Shown piece by piece: positions 36,101 through 43,911 of a DNA stretch of 64,000 nt. This DNA comes from Actinoplanes regularis (GTDB lineage Bacteria > Actinomycetota > Actinomycetes > Mycobacteriales > Micromonosporaceae). A program made the translations under genes and the position numbers. A model generated the notes under the pieces. The model did not search any database. It worked only from the letters and a program-made list of their open reading frames with translations, and was not told the origin of the DNA. How positions within the stretch are numbered: position 1 is the first letter of the stretch; every line of letters begins with the position of its first letter. Where the stretch lies: NCBI RefSeq assembly GCF_900188005.1, contig NZ_FZNR01000017.1, positions 62,001 to 126,000 of the forward strand. The letters are read 5' to 3'.

Positions 36101-36482
36101 CGCCAACAGCGGCATCTACCTCCAGGACCGCTACGAGATCCAGGTCCTCGACACGTACGGCAAGCCGGCCCTGGCCGACAACGAGTGCGCCGCCATCTAT
36201 CTGAAACGCGCGCCCTCCAGCAACGCCGGCACCGCACCGGAGACGTGGCAGACGTACGACATCACGTTCCGGGCGGCGCGGTACGACGGCGCCACGAAGA
36301 CCGAGAACGCCCGGGTGACCGTGGTCTGGAACGGCACGACCGTCCACGACAACGTCGCCATCGACGGGCCGACGGGCAACGGCGCGCCCGAGAGCCCGGC
36401 CTTCCTGCCGATCCGCCTGCAGGACCACGGCGATCCCGGCGCGAACGTCCGCTATCGCAACCTCTGGATAGAGCCCGCTTAG
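33120..36482 (+). CDS. Modular secreted protein: PA14, sugar-dehydrogenase-like propeller, CBM, ricin-B, DUF1080
   Basis: A 1120-residue exported multidomain protein. Signal peptide to about residue 34 (LLHALPASAA). Then: PA14-like carbohydrate-binding domain (~66-164, FRLTSDDGSRLLIDGATVIN); a beta-propeller resembling PQQ/sorbosone dehydrogenases (~205-657, MDWYPDGRLAIATWGGSD, GLREPMGLKIVDGKIYV); a CBM6/35-like module (~667-794, RVEAENAGLSG); a ricin-B/CBM13 lectin (~800-925, three units with KCLDVDNAGxA and IQLYTCN); and a C-terminal DUF1080/3-keto-disaccharide hydrolase-like domain (~930-1120, FGDFRLHAEFWLPN). ATG 33120 is used. It probably binds and processes polysaccharide fragments. The combination suggests oxidation and hydrolysis on one chain, which is inference. 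Confidence 0.85.
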   Translation: MTKLIRTVSPMLGAALLLAGLLHALPASAAVPPQEPGVTLRTYDLQTARDTICTLKDGQTPNVDKLMPTVNWTAAADFGFEDRFQAEVIGNVNIATAGAYTFRLTSDDGSRLLIDGATVINHDGLHGSTAKEGAVTLTTGYHALRVDYFERDGGQQLTLEWRPPGAGSFAVVPNSALSTDAGVVRVTAPGRKECQGAADSPGDGLPLTAVHPGYTLTELRPAGFQPQVSAMDWYPDGRLAIATWGGSDLVTGEVYVLSGVTGATTASQVTYKRVATGLREPMGLKIVDGKIYVSQKHELTELNDTNGDGVTDEYRRVATWPFDGNFHEFAFGLLYRDGYFYLNLSVSINLGGATTEPQGSPNRGTTLKINRATGAVEYVAGGLRTPDGLGWGPEGDIFVTDNQGGWLPASKLVQIKPGRFFGHYTNPDGPFDGQPVTQPVLWLPQNEIANSPSTPLLLDTGPYAGQMLFGDVTYGGIQRAFLEKVNGQYQGAVFRLTQGLESGVLRLSQGPDGALYMGGLGAGGNWGQEGKLTYGLQKLTPNGTSVFDIKAMRAIGDGFELEYTQPVSADTAAQLAARYRAEQWRYVPTPAYGGPKIDEESLPIASATLSADRLKVTLKLTGLKPGRVVHVRSPRPFTSTSGASLWSTEAWYTLNSLADGTTPRTDRVEAENAGLSGSAGVASDHSGYTGSGFVAGYGSAGAATTFPVDVPSAGTYPVSLRFSNGPNPSAGAKTVSLYVNGAKLRQISLADTGNWDTWATRTDTVTLRAGGNTIAYRVDSGDVGHVNLDSLTVGAGTATTRTGTITGIGGKCLDVDNAGAADRTKIQLYTCNNSSAQSWTRDGDTLRALGKCLDVDNAGTANGTKVQLYTCNNGPAQVWQAQPNGSLLNPASGKVLDAAGGASANGTQIQIWEWADVAQQRWTHNGTSRVTLFDGGNLQAFQNADGTPATWPISGGSAEALGGDLRTKQTFGDFRLHAEFWLPNLPADVTGQARANSGIYLQDRYEIQVLDTYGKPALADNECAAIYLKRAPSSNAGTAPETWQTYDITFRAARYDGATKTENARVTVVWNGTTVHDNVAIDGPTGNGAPESPAFLPIRLQDHGDPGANVRYRNLWIEPA

Positions 36483-36603
36483 CGACGGCTGAGGGACGCG
36501 CCGCCGACGATTCGCGCGGCATTCACCTCGCGGTGGACCGGCACGGCATTTGTGATCATCAACATCCCCGTAGGGTCGGCGCAACTCTGCGAAAGGCTGA
36601 CTC

Positions 36604-39021
36604 ATGTCGATGTCACGTGTGCGTGCCGGTCTGGCCGGGCTCGTGGGTGCGGTCCTGGTCGTCACGCTCGCCGCCGCCGTCCCCGCCGCCGGGGCGTCCC
36701 CGCCGGTGGTGCTGGTCGAGGATCCGGCGAGCTACGTGGACCCGTTCATCGGGACCACCCGCGGCGGCAACACCTGGCCGGGCGCGAGCCGGCCGTTCGG
36801 AATGATCGCCTGGAGCCCGACCAGCACCAGCGGGGATCAGACCGGCACCGGCGGCGGCAACGGCTACGAGTACAACGTCACCAAGGTGCGCGGCTTCAGC
36901 CTGACCCACCTCAACGGGGCCGGCTGCAGCCCGGGCGCCGCGGGCGACGTGCCGATCATGCCGTTCGTGGGTGAGGTGAACAGCTCACCCACGGCGGACA
37001 CCAGAGACCAGCGGTACGTGTCGACGTTCTCGCACGCCGACGAGGCGGCCAGTCCGGGCCGGTACACGGTCGGTCTCGACAACGGGGTACGCACCGATCT
37101 CGCGGTCAGCACCCGCGCCGGGATCGCCGACTTCACGTTTCCCACCGGCTCCGCGGCCAATCTGCTGTTCCGTACCTCCAACTCGCTCAACGGCAGCGAG
37201 GACGCCCGGATCACCATCGACCCCGCCACCCGTACGGTGACCGGATCCGTCCTGACCGGTGGCTTCTGCGGCCGGCGGGGCAACGGCGGCGGGGCCACCA
37301 ACCCGAACCGGCGGTCGTACTACCGCCTGTACTTCAGCGCGGTCTTCGACCGGGACTTCGCCGGCACCGGCACCTGGCAGAACGCGACCGTCACCCCGGG
37401 CGGCACCACCGCGACCGGGGGAGAGGGCTACCTCACCGGCGCCGACCGGGCCGGGAAGGGCTCGGGCGGCTGGGTCGGCTTCGACACCTCCGCCGGCGGC
37501 GACGTGCGGATGCGGGTCGGCATCTCGTACGTGAGCGAGGCCGGCGCGGCCGCGAACCGGGACGCCGAGGTGCCCGGCACCGCCACCGTCGACTCCGTCG
37601 CCGCGGCCACCCGCGACGCCTGGAACACCGAGCTCGGGCGCGTCCAGGTCGCCGGCGGCACGGATGCCCGCACCCAGGCCTTCTACACCGCGATCTACCA
37701 CTCGCTGATGCAGCCGCAGACCATCAGCGACCTCGACGGCCGCTACCTCGGCGCGGACCTGCAGATCCACGCCGTCCGAGCCGGCCAGGGCAACGCGTAC
37801 GGAACGTTCTCCGGCTGGGACCAGTACCGCGCGCAGATCCAGCTGCTGGCGTTGCTGCGGCCCGACGTCGCGGGCGACATGGCCCAGTCGATGCTGGACT
37901 TCTCCGCGCAGAACAAGAACGTCTGGGACCGCTGGCTGCACCTGGGCGCGAGCACCCACGTCATGACCGGGGATCCGGCCGCCCCGACCCTGGCCACCTA
38001 CTACGCCATGGGGGTGCGCAACTTCGACGCCGACGCCGCGCTCACCTCACTGGTCCGGCAGGCCACGGTGCAGAACCCCGACGCGCTCTCCGACCTCGGC
38101 TGCCCCGGGCAGTGCCTCGGCCAGCGGCCGACCCTCAACACCTACCTGGCCTTGAAGTACGCCGCGAACGACATCTGCCACTGCTGGGGCGGGGCCGCCG
38201 AGACCCTGGAGAACTCGCTCGCCGACTTCTCACTGGCGATGTGGGCCCGGCGGGCCGGGCGCAACGACCTGTACCGCCAACTGCTGCCGCGCGGCGACTA
38301 CTGGAAGAACACGTTCAACCCCGCGGTCGGCTACCAGGCGGCCCGCCGTGCGGACGGCAGCTGGCAGAGCGGCTTCACCCCGTCGACCGACGTCGGGTTC
38401 GCACAGGGGTCCAGTGCCACGTACACCTGGATGGTGCCGCAGGACGTCTCCGGGCTGGCGGCGCTGATGGGTGGCCGGGAGGCGGCGGCGACCCGGCTCG
38501 ACGGGTTCTTCCACGACGAGGCCGGCAACTGGGCCGTGCTCGGCGGCAACGCCCTGCGCTACGACCCGACCAACGAGCCGGGCATCCACGCGCCCTGGCT
38601 CTACAACGGGCTCGGTCAGCCCTGGAAGACCCAGGAGACGGTACGGCAGATCGTCGACACCGCGTACGGAACGGGCCCGGCCGGCCTGCCCGGCAACGAC
38701 GACCTCGGCACGATGAGCGCCTGGTACGTGTTCGCCGCCATCGGCCTCTTCCCGCAGGTTCCGGGGCGCGCCGAACTGCTGCTCGGCAGCCCGGTCTTCA
38801 CCCGGATCGAACTCCTGCGCAGCAACGGCGTGCGGCTCACCGTCACCGCCGACACCACGGACAAGTACGTCCAGAGCGCCGAACTCAACGGGAAGAACCT
38901 GAGCCGCTCCTGGCTGCCGGAGTCGTTCGTCCAGCGCGGCGGCACAGTCGCCTTCACCCTGGGCACAGCCCCGAACCGGACCTGGGCGACCGCGGCCGCC
39001 GACCTCCCCCGAGACCACTGA
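36604..39021 (+). CDS. Secreted GH92-family alpha-mannosidase
   Basis: An 805-residue exported enzyme with a signal peptide (cleavage near AAGASPP). GH92 signatures are strong: YVDPFIGTTRGGNTWPGASR at the N-terminus, PFGMIAWSP, GFSLTHLNGAGC, and in the C-terminal catalytic domain GLPGNDDLGTMSAWYVFAAI. GH92 enzymes are calcium-dependent exo-alpha-1,2-, 1,3- or 1,6-mannosidases, usually acting on fungal or host mannans and N-glycans. With the adjacent secreted modular protein, cellulase and sialidase, it fits scavenging of glycans in soil. Confidence 0.93.
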   Translation: MSMSRVRAGLAGLVGAVLVVTLAAAVPAAGASPPVVLVEDPASYVDPFIGTTRGGNTWPGASRPFGMIAWSPTSTSGDQTGTGGGNGYEYNVTKVRGFSLTHLNGAGCSPGAAGDVPIMPFVGEVNSSPTADTRDQRYVSTFSHADEAASPGRYTVGLDNGVRTDLAVSTRAGIADFTFPTGSAANLLFRTSNSLNGSEDARITIDPATRTVTGSVLTGGFCGRRGNGGGATNPNRRSYYRLYFSAVFDRDFAGTGTWQNATVTPGGTTATGGEGYLTGADRAGKGSGGWVGFDTSAGGDVRMRVGISYVSEAGAAANRDAEVPGTATVDSVAAATRDAWNTELGRVQVAGGTDARTQAFYTAIYHSLMQPQTISDLDGRYLGADLQIHAVRAGQGNAYGTFSGWDQYRAQIQLLALLRPDVAGDMAQSMLDFSAQNKNVWDRWLHLGASTHVMTGDPAAPTLATYYAMGVRNFDADAALTSLVRQATVQNPDALSDLGCPGQCLGQRPTLNTYLALKYAANDICHCWGGAAETLENSLADFSLAMWARRAGRNDLYRQLLPRGDYWKNTFNPAVGYQAARRADGSWQSGFTPSTDVGFAQGSSATYTWMVPQDVSGLAALMGGREAAATRLDGFFHDEAGNWAVLGGNALRYDPTNEPGIHAPWLYNGLGQPWKTQETVRQIVDTAYGTGPAGLPGNDDLGTMSAWYVFAAIGLFPQVPGRAELLLGSPVFTRIELLRSNGVRLTVTADTTDKYVQSAELNGKNLSRSWLPESFVQRGGTVAFTLGTAPNRTWATAAADLPRDH

Positions 39022-39046
39022 GGCCCGCCCACCGTCTCCCGAGCGC

Positions 39047-39078
39047 CCGGCCGGTCACCGATCTCGGTGGCCGGCCGG
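39047..39078. terminator. Bidirectional hairpin terminator
   Basis: CCGGCCGGTCACCG (39047-39060) pairs with CGGTGGCCGGCCGG (39065-39078) over 14 positions (one G-T pair) around the loop ATCT, between the convergent stops of the mannosidase (39021) and the small gene at 39105. Confidence 0.82.
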
Positions 39079-39104
39079 TGCCCGACGTCGATCTGACGGG
39101 ATCT

Positions 39105-39413
39105 TCAGCGATCTGGCGCGACTGGACCGTATGCTTCCCTGACTTCCCGCTCGAACTCTTTCCGCTGTTCCTGGGTGAGGTTGGCTTCCCAATCCTTGTA
39201 GCGCCGCAACTGTTCCAGGAACACACCGGAGTAGACGGAGGATCGTGTCAGATCACGCAGCGTGATCCGGCCTTCCAGGAGGTCACGTGCGATCTCTTGG
39301 AACTCGGCGCCGCCGTCACCACGCCGGAGTCGTTCAAGACTGTCCTTGACCGCCCTGGCCACCTTCGGTGAACTGACCGTCGTCTCGATCTGGTGCTCCA
39401 GGTTCTCGTTCAT
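39105..39413 (-). CDS. Small charged protein at the end of a type VII-substrate-like operon
   Basis: A 102-residue, strongly charged, mainly helical protein (SLERLRRGDGGAEFQEIARD, EQLRRYKDWEANLTQEQRKE) with no signal peptide or membrane helix. Its ATG at 39413 lies 4 bases after the stop of the WXG-type gene, so the two are co-transcribed. No family recognised. As last gene behind a putative secreted effector it could be a chaperone or an immunity-type protein, but nothing proves this. Its DNA is less G+C-rich than flanking regions. Confidence 0.65.
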   Translation of the reverse strand: MNENLEHQIETTVSSPKVARAVKDSLERLRRGDGGAEFQEIARDLLEGRITLRDLTRSSVYSGVFLEQLRRYKDWEANLTQEQRKEFEREVREAYGPVAPDR

Positions 39414-39417
39414 CGGA

Positions 39418-40203
39418 TCAGATCTCCGGGGAGACATAGGGGACATTGGGGAGCGGCAGGCTGGTCAGGTCGCCACCCTGGTAAGCCAGCGACATGGCTT
39501 CACCGATGATGCCGAGGATGGCGGTACCCGCGGTGTTGATGATCAGGGACGCATTGTTGATCAGCTTGAGCATGTCCAGGATGATCAGGCCGACAGCGCC
39601 CAGGCCCGCACCGCCGGCCACAGCACCGACGCCTGTTCCCATGAGGGCGCCACTCGCACCCACAACCAGGCCGGCGAGGATCGCGTTGTCCGCCAGCGCT
39701 TGAGCGATGTTGCCCAGTTGGTTGGAAACCTGCCATGCACCGGTCGCGGCCTTGTGGTAGGCGCTCTCCGTCGGGAAGATCGCTACCTGCTGCCCACTCG
39801 TCCTGGTGGCCAGATTCGAGAAGTAGGCGTAGGCCGAATCGCTGGCGTTTCCGTCCCACGTGCCGTCAACCTGGCTGAACCCCGCTTGGAGGTCCACGCC
39901 GATCTGCTGCATGCACTCGGCGAGATTCCCCATGGCGTCACCGAATCTCCAGACGCCTTCCCAGTCGCCACTCAGCCACTCGGTGCACCATCCGAGGAAA
40001 TCAACGCCCGTGAGCGCTTCAATGGCGCTGTTGAGCCAGGCCGTCGGGCTCACTGCGTTGAAGAGGTCCAAAGGGTTCAGGAAGCCGTTGGTGATCGACT
40101 CTTCCGGCTTGCCGGGCTCAACCAGGTACCCGGTAGGGTCACGCCATCCCAGAACGGCCAGCGGGTGAAGGTCATCGTCATCCACCGTTGTTCCCCCGTT
40201 CAT
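39418..40203 (-). CDS. WXG100-superfamily-like protein, putative type VII secretion substrate
   Basis: A 261-residue protein. A central helical hairpin carries a WXG-like turn (VDGTWDGNASDSAYAYFSNLA) between two helices, as in WXG100/LXG proteins. It is followed by a long Gly/Ala-rich hydrophobic stretch (AILAGLVVGASGALMGTGVGA ... GAVGLIILDMLKLINNAS) that may insert into membranes. An N-terminal ~80-residue extension is acidic and Trp-rich. It lies between an EspC-like gene and a small charged gene, all on the minus strand. Secretion through an ESX system elsewhere on the chromosome is the likely route; no ESX core genes are in the window. Confidence 0.72.
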   Translation of the reverse strand: MNGGTTVDDDDLHPLAVLGWRDPTGYLVEPGKPEESITNGFLNPLDLFNAVSPTAWLNSAIEALTGVDFLGWCTEWLSGDWEGVWRFGDAMGNLAECMQQIGVDLQAGFSQVDGTWDGNASDSAYAYFSNLATRTSGQQVAIFPTESAYHKAATGAWQVSNQLGNIAQALADNAILAGLVVGASGALMGTGVGAVAGGAGLGAVGLIILDMLKLINNASLIINTAGTAILGIIGEAMSLAYQGGDLTSLPLPNVPYVSPEI

Positions 40204-40208
40204 CGGCG

Positions 40209-40541
40209 CTAGTCGCGTGAAGGGACTGCCCTCGGAGTGGGCGGGAGTGCGGCGTCGATGGCCGCAGCCGCTTTCATGTCGGTGCGCTCGTAATTGCCCG
40301 CTGACTTCGTCAAGGCCCCGCCGGACGCCGCCAGGAGTGCTGAAAGGTGGTCGAGAGTCGCGTTCAGGTCCCTGACATAGTCGTCATGAAAGCCCATGGC
40401 TTTGGCGATCAATCCCTGTGAGTGGATGTCCAGAGTGCCGTGCTTGTTGACGTATTCCTTCGCTCGTTGAGCGGCCTGCTGAAGCCCAGCGAGGTGAGTG
40501 GCGTAGATTCTCAGCGCCGCAGGATCGACTCTGAACATCAT
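40209..40541 (-). CDS. EspC-like type VII secretion target
   Basis: A 110-residue all-helical protein (MFRVDPAALRIYATHLAGLQQAA, DLNATLDHLSALLAASGGAL, NYERTDMKAAAAID) with the layout of the actinobacterial ESX-1 EspC-like family: two helices separated by a turn and a C-terminal YxxxD element (YERTD), the known secretion-signal pattern. It begins immediately after the preceding membrane protein's stop and ends 5 bases before the WXG-type gene, so the three form one transcript. Confidence 0.8.
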   Translation of the reverse strand: MMFRVDPAALRIYATHLAGLQQAAQRAKEYVNKHGTLDIHSQGLIAKAMGFHDDYVRDLNATLDHLSALLAASGGALTKSAGNYERTDMKAAAAIDAALPPTPRAVPSRD

Positions 40542-40865
40542 TCAGCCGTTCAATTCGATCAGCGAGAACGCCATGGCGAGAAGAAGTGCAAAACCAGTGA
40601 TGGCGTAGACGGCGCATCGCTTCCACAGATCCTTCAGCTTCACCGGATCAGAGGTTTGATGAAGTTTGACGGCGAACAGTACGGCTGGAACGAACGCGGT
40701 GGCCGGCAGCACGAACAATGGCCAGGTGAAGGGACTGACGTCGCGTCCCCGTGCCAGCGTCATCACCCCGCCCAGAAGAAACAGGATGTATATGAAGGTC
40801 AGAAGTAGCGCCACCTTGCCGACCAGCCGTTGCAGCGTCAGCTTCGCTTCTTCCGCAGCTTCCAT
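40542..40865 (-). CDS. Small membrane protein heading the type VII-substrate-like operon
   Basis: A 107-residue protein with three predicted membrane helices (KVALLLTFIYILFLLGGVMTL, PFTWPLFVLPATAFVPAVLFA and CAVYAITGFALLLAMAFSLI) and a short charged N-terminus. ATG 40865 is preceded by GGAGGAGAG, the strongest ribosome-binding site in this region, which decides against longer upstream readings. Its stop abuts the EspC-like start. Function unknown. Confidence 0.7.
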   Translation of the reverse strand: MEAAEEAKLTLQRLVGKVALLLTFIYILFLLGGVMTLARGRDVSPFTWPLFVLPATAFVPAVLFAVKLHQTSDPVKLKDLWKRCAVYAITGFALLLAMAFSLIELNG

Positions 40866-41125
40866 CTCTCCTCCGACCAGCCACCAACTGCCCCGACAAC
40901 ATAAACAAATTTCCATCTTCAGTGGCCCGTTGTCGCGCCATGGATGAGTACAGTCGACAGCCGCTTCGGGTTCACCCCCTGAGCGCCGCACGTCACGAAC
41001 TCGACAGACCGGCCCTCGAACGGTGGCACGCGGCTGATTTCGTCCGATTTGGTGGACTGAATAAGGTACATATGCTCTCGAGGTATTTGCACGGTTTATG
41101 AGCTGTGCCGATTTTCGGGGGAACG

Positions 41126-43489
41126 ATGGACGCAACGTCAGTGGCGGTGACACCTCGGCGGTCGCTCATCGGCCGGGGGTGGGTTCAGGCCGCCGCGCTC
41201 ATCTCGATCTGCGGGTTCTTCGTCCTGATCCTGATGGGCTTCCAGGCGTACAAGCAGGGACCGCCGGTACCGCGCCAGGTCGTCACCGAGACCGGCCGGA
41301 TCGTCTTCACCGAGGACGACGTGCGGTCCGGCCAGGAGGTCTTCCTGCGCAACGGGCTCATGGAGTACGGCTCGATCTTCGGCCACGGCGCCTATCTCGG
41401 CCCGGACTTCACCGCCGACTTCCTGCGCCGCTCAGCCGTCGCGGTGCTCGACAGCTACGGTGGACCCGCCTCCGACAGCGCGGTCCAGCGGACCCGTGCG
41501 GACTTCAAATCGAACCGCTATGACCCGGGCACCGGCACCCTGACCATCTCCGCGGCGCGCGCGGCCGCGTTCGAGACGCTGATCGAGCACTACGCGCGGA
41601 CCCTGGGCAACCCGGCCGGCAAGACCGGACTGCGTCCGAACGCGATCACCGACCCCGCGCAGGTACGGCAGCTGACCGCCTACTTCGCCTGGAGCGCCTG
41701 GTCGGCGTCCACCCTGCGGCCCGGGACCAACCACAGCTACACCAACAACTGGCCGCCGGAGCCCCTGGTGGGTAACCGGCCCACCGCCGACACGGTCGTC
41801 TGGAGCGTGCTCAGCCTCATCGCGCTGCTCGGCGGTACCGGGGCGCTGTTCGCCGCGTTCGGCCGGTGGAACTGGCTCGGCTGGCACGGCCGCGACCAGC
41901 AGGAGCTGCGCTTCCGTGAGCCGTTGAAGGTCCGGCTGACCGGCGCGCAGCGGGCCACCGCCTGGTTCTTCTTCACCATGGCCGCGCTGTTCCTGGTGCA
42001 GACCCTGGTCGGCGCGGCCTCGGAGCACTACCGCGCCGACCTGTCCAGTTTCTTCGGCATCCCGCTGGAGCGCTGGTTGCCGTACAACCTGGTTCGGACC
42101 TGGCATGTGCAGTTGGCCCTGCTGTGGGTGTCGACCTCGTTCCTCGCCGCCGGGATCTTCCTGGTCCCGATGATCACCCGCCGGCCGGATCCGAAGGGCC
42201 AGGCGGTCCTGGCCTACCTTCTGCTGGGTGCGCTGGCGGTGGTCGTGGTGGGTTCGCTGGCGGGCGAGGCGATCGGCATCCACGGCGGACTGACCGGTGC
42301 CTGGCACTGGCTCGGCATGCAGGGCTTCGAGTATCTGGACCTGGGCAAACTGTGGCAGGTGCTGCTCACCGCCGGCATGGTCTTCTGGGTGGCGATCCTC
42401 TGGCGTGGACTGCGCGGTCGCCTGGCCACCGAGAGCCGGGCGAACATGCCCTGGATGTTCTTCTTCGCGGCGCTGGCGCTGCCGCTGGTGTACGCCACCG
42501 GCCTGATGGCGAACCAGCGAGCCGACTTCGTCGTCACCGACTACTGGCGGTTCATGGTCGTCCACCTCTGGGTGGAGGACTTCCTGGAGCTGTTCACCAC
42601 CGTCATGGTCGCCTACGTCTTCGTGCTGCTGGGCGTCGTCCGCGAGCGGATCGCCCTGACCGTGATCTTCCTGGACATCGTGCTGTACAGCGCGGGCGGC
42701 GTCATCGGTACCGCGCACCACTGGTACTTCAGCGGCGCGCCGGCCCAGACGCTGGCCCTCGGGGCGTTCTTCTCCGCCTTCGAGGTGATCCCGCTGACCT
42801 TCCTGACCGTCGAGGCGTGGAGCTTCATCCGCCTCGGCGCCCGGCAGGAGGCCCGCAGCGCGACGGCGTTCCCGCACCGCTGGGCGGTCCTGTTCCTGGT
42901 CGCCGTCGGCTTCTGGAACTTCCTCGGCGCCGGTGTGTTCGGCTTCCTGATCAATCTGCCGATCGTCTCCTACTACGAGATCGGTACGGCGTTGACGGCC
43001 AACCACGGCCACGCCGCCATGATGGGCGTCTACGGCATGCTCGCCCTCGGCTTCGCCGTGTTCGCCCTGCGCTACCTCGTGCCCGCGCATCGGTGGAACG
43101 ACAACCTGGTCCGGATCAGTTTCTGGAGCCTGAACGCCGGCCTGGCCTGGATGGCGTTCGTGACGCTGCTGCCGCTGGGCATCATGCAGCTCTACCACTC
43201 CGTCGACGCCGGATACTTCGAGGCCCGCTCGATGGCGTTCCTCACCAACGACACCAACGCGCTGTTCGAGTGGCTGCGCCTGCCCGGGGACGTGGTGTTC
43301 ATCGTCGGCGGCGTGCTGCCCCTGCTCTGGCTGACCTTCCAGGGGCTGCGCGGTGGCCGTGCGGCGGCCGGCCGTGCCGCCGTGCCGTCCAGCCGCGGCG
43401 GTGAGATCGCGGAGCTGATGCTTTTCACCGAGGTGGAGTCGCCGGAGCCGGGTGAGGCCACCGCCGCCGGTGAGCTGTCCGGGCGGTGA
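41126..43489 (+). CDS. norZ: Quinol-dependent nitric oxide reductase (qNor), large single subunit
   Basis: A 787-residue membrane enzyme reducing NO to N2O with electrons from quinol. An N-terminal helix is followed by a ~190-residue extracytoplasmic cytochrome-c-like domain without heme motif (VRSGQEVFLRNGLMEYGSIFG), typical of qNor. Twelve or so further helices form the heme-copper-oxidase-like core, with metal ligands in RTWHVQLALLWVST, GTAHHWYFSG and ANHGHAAMMGVYG, and the NOR-specific glutamate region WVEDFLELFTT. ATG 41126 is chosen after CGGGGGAA. In soil actinomycetes it mainly detoxifies NO. The following gene overlaps its stop. Confidence 0.92.
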   Translation: MDATSVAVTPRRSLIGRGWVQAAALISICGFFVLILMGFQAYKQGPPVPRQVVTETGRIVFTEDDVRSGQEVFLRNGLMEYGSIFGHGAYLGPDFTADFLRRSAVAVLDSYGGPASDSAVQRTRADFKSNRYDPGTGTLTISAARAAAFETLIEHYARTLGNPAGKTGLRPNAITDPAQVRQLTAYFAWSAWSASTLRPGTNHSYTNNWPPEPLVGNRPTADTVVWSVLSLIALLGGTGALFAAFGRWNWLGWHGRDQQELRFREPLKVRLTGAQRATAWFFFTMAALFLVQTLVGAASEHYRADLSSFFGIPLERWLPYNLVRTWHVQLALLWVSTSFLAAGIFLVPMITRRPDPKGQAVLAYLLLGALAVVVVGSLAGEAIGIHGGLTGAWHWLGMQGFEYLDLGKLWQVLLTAGMVFWVAILWRGLRGRLATESRANMPWMFFFAALALPLVYATGLMANQRADFVVTDYWRFMVVHLWVEDFLELFTTVMVAYVFVLLGVVRERIALTVIFLDIVLYSAGGVIGTAHHWYFSGAPAQTLALGAFFSAFEVIPLTFLTVEAWSFIRLGARQEARSATAFPHRWAVLFLVAVGFWNFLGAGVFGFLINLPIVSYYEIGTALTANHGHAAMMGVYGMLALGFAVFALRYLVPAHRWNDNLVRISFWSLNAGLAWMAFVTLLPLGIMQLYHSVDAGYFEARSMAFLTNDTNALFEWLRLPGDVVFIVGGVLPLLWLTFQGLRGGRAAAGRAAVPSSRGGEIAELMLFTEVESPEPGEATAAGELSGR

Positions 43490-43899
43490 TCGGCATGCCG
43501 TTCGAGGTCGTCTTCACCGCGGGGTACGGCCTGCTGCTGATCGCCGGGGCGATCGGCCTGCACCGGCTGGGTCGTCGCGATCCCAGCGCCTGGTCCAGCC
43601 GGATGCTGGCCGGCTATCGGGCACAGCACCCGGAGCCGACGCCGGCCGGCCCGCCGGACGCCTTCCCGCACCACGACTTGGGCCGCCTGCACAGCGCCGT
43701 CGGCGCCGTCGCCTGTCTCGCCGCGCTCCTGCTCACCGTGGCCCAGTTGGTGCGGCACCACCGGCCGGGCGAGGCGGTGCTGCTCGCCGGCTGTGCGGTG
43801 GCGGCCGCCGTCGTGCTGCGCCCGTTGCTGCGCGCGGCACGATCCCGGCCCGCCGCCGGCCGGGTCCGGGCCTCCCGAGCCGTACCGCCGGAGCGCTGA
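43486..43899 (+). CDS. Small membrane protein coupled to the nitric oxide reductase gene
   Basis: A 137-residue protein with three predicted helices (FEVVFTAGYGLLLIAGAIGL, LHSAVGAVACLAALLLTVAQL and AVLLAGCAVAAAVVLRPLL) and a basic C-terminus. It starts with GTG inside the nitric oxide reductase stop (GTGA overlap), so it is translated with it. No family recognised; an accessory or assembly role for the reductase is plausible from the coupling alone. Confidence 0.7.
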   Translation: MIGMPFEVVFTAGYGLLLIAGAIGLHRLGRRDPSAWSSRMLAGYRAQHPEPTPAGPPDAFPHHDLGRLHSAVGAVACLAALLLTVAQLVRHHRPGEAVLLAGCAVAAAVVLRPLLRAARSRPAAGRVRASRAVPPER

Positions 43900-43911
43900 C
43901 CGTGCTGACCG

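Noticed and set aside
41040..41105. Possible NsrR-type site upstream of the nitric oxide reductase (GGTACATATG ... GGTATTTGCAC)
   Set aside because: The two half-similar elements do not match a known NsrR consensus closely enough to name a site by eye.
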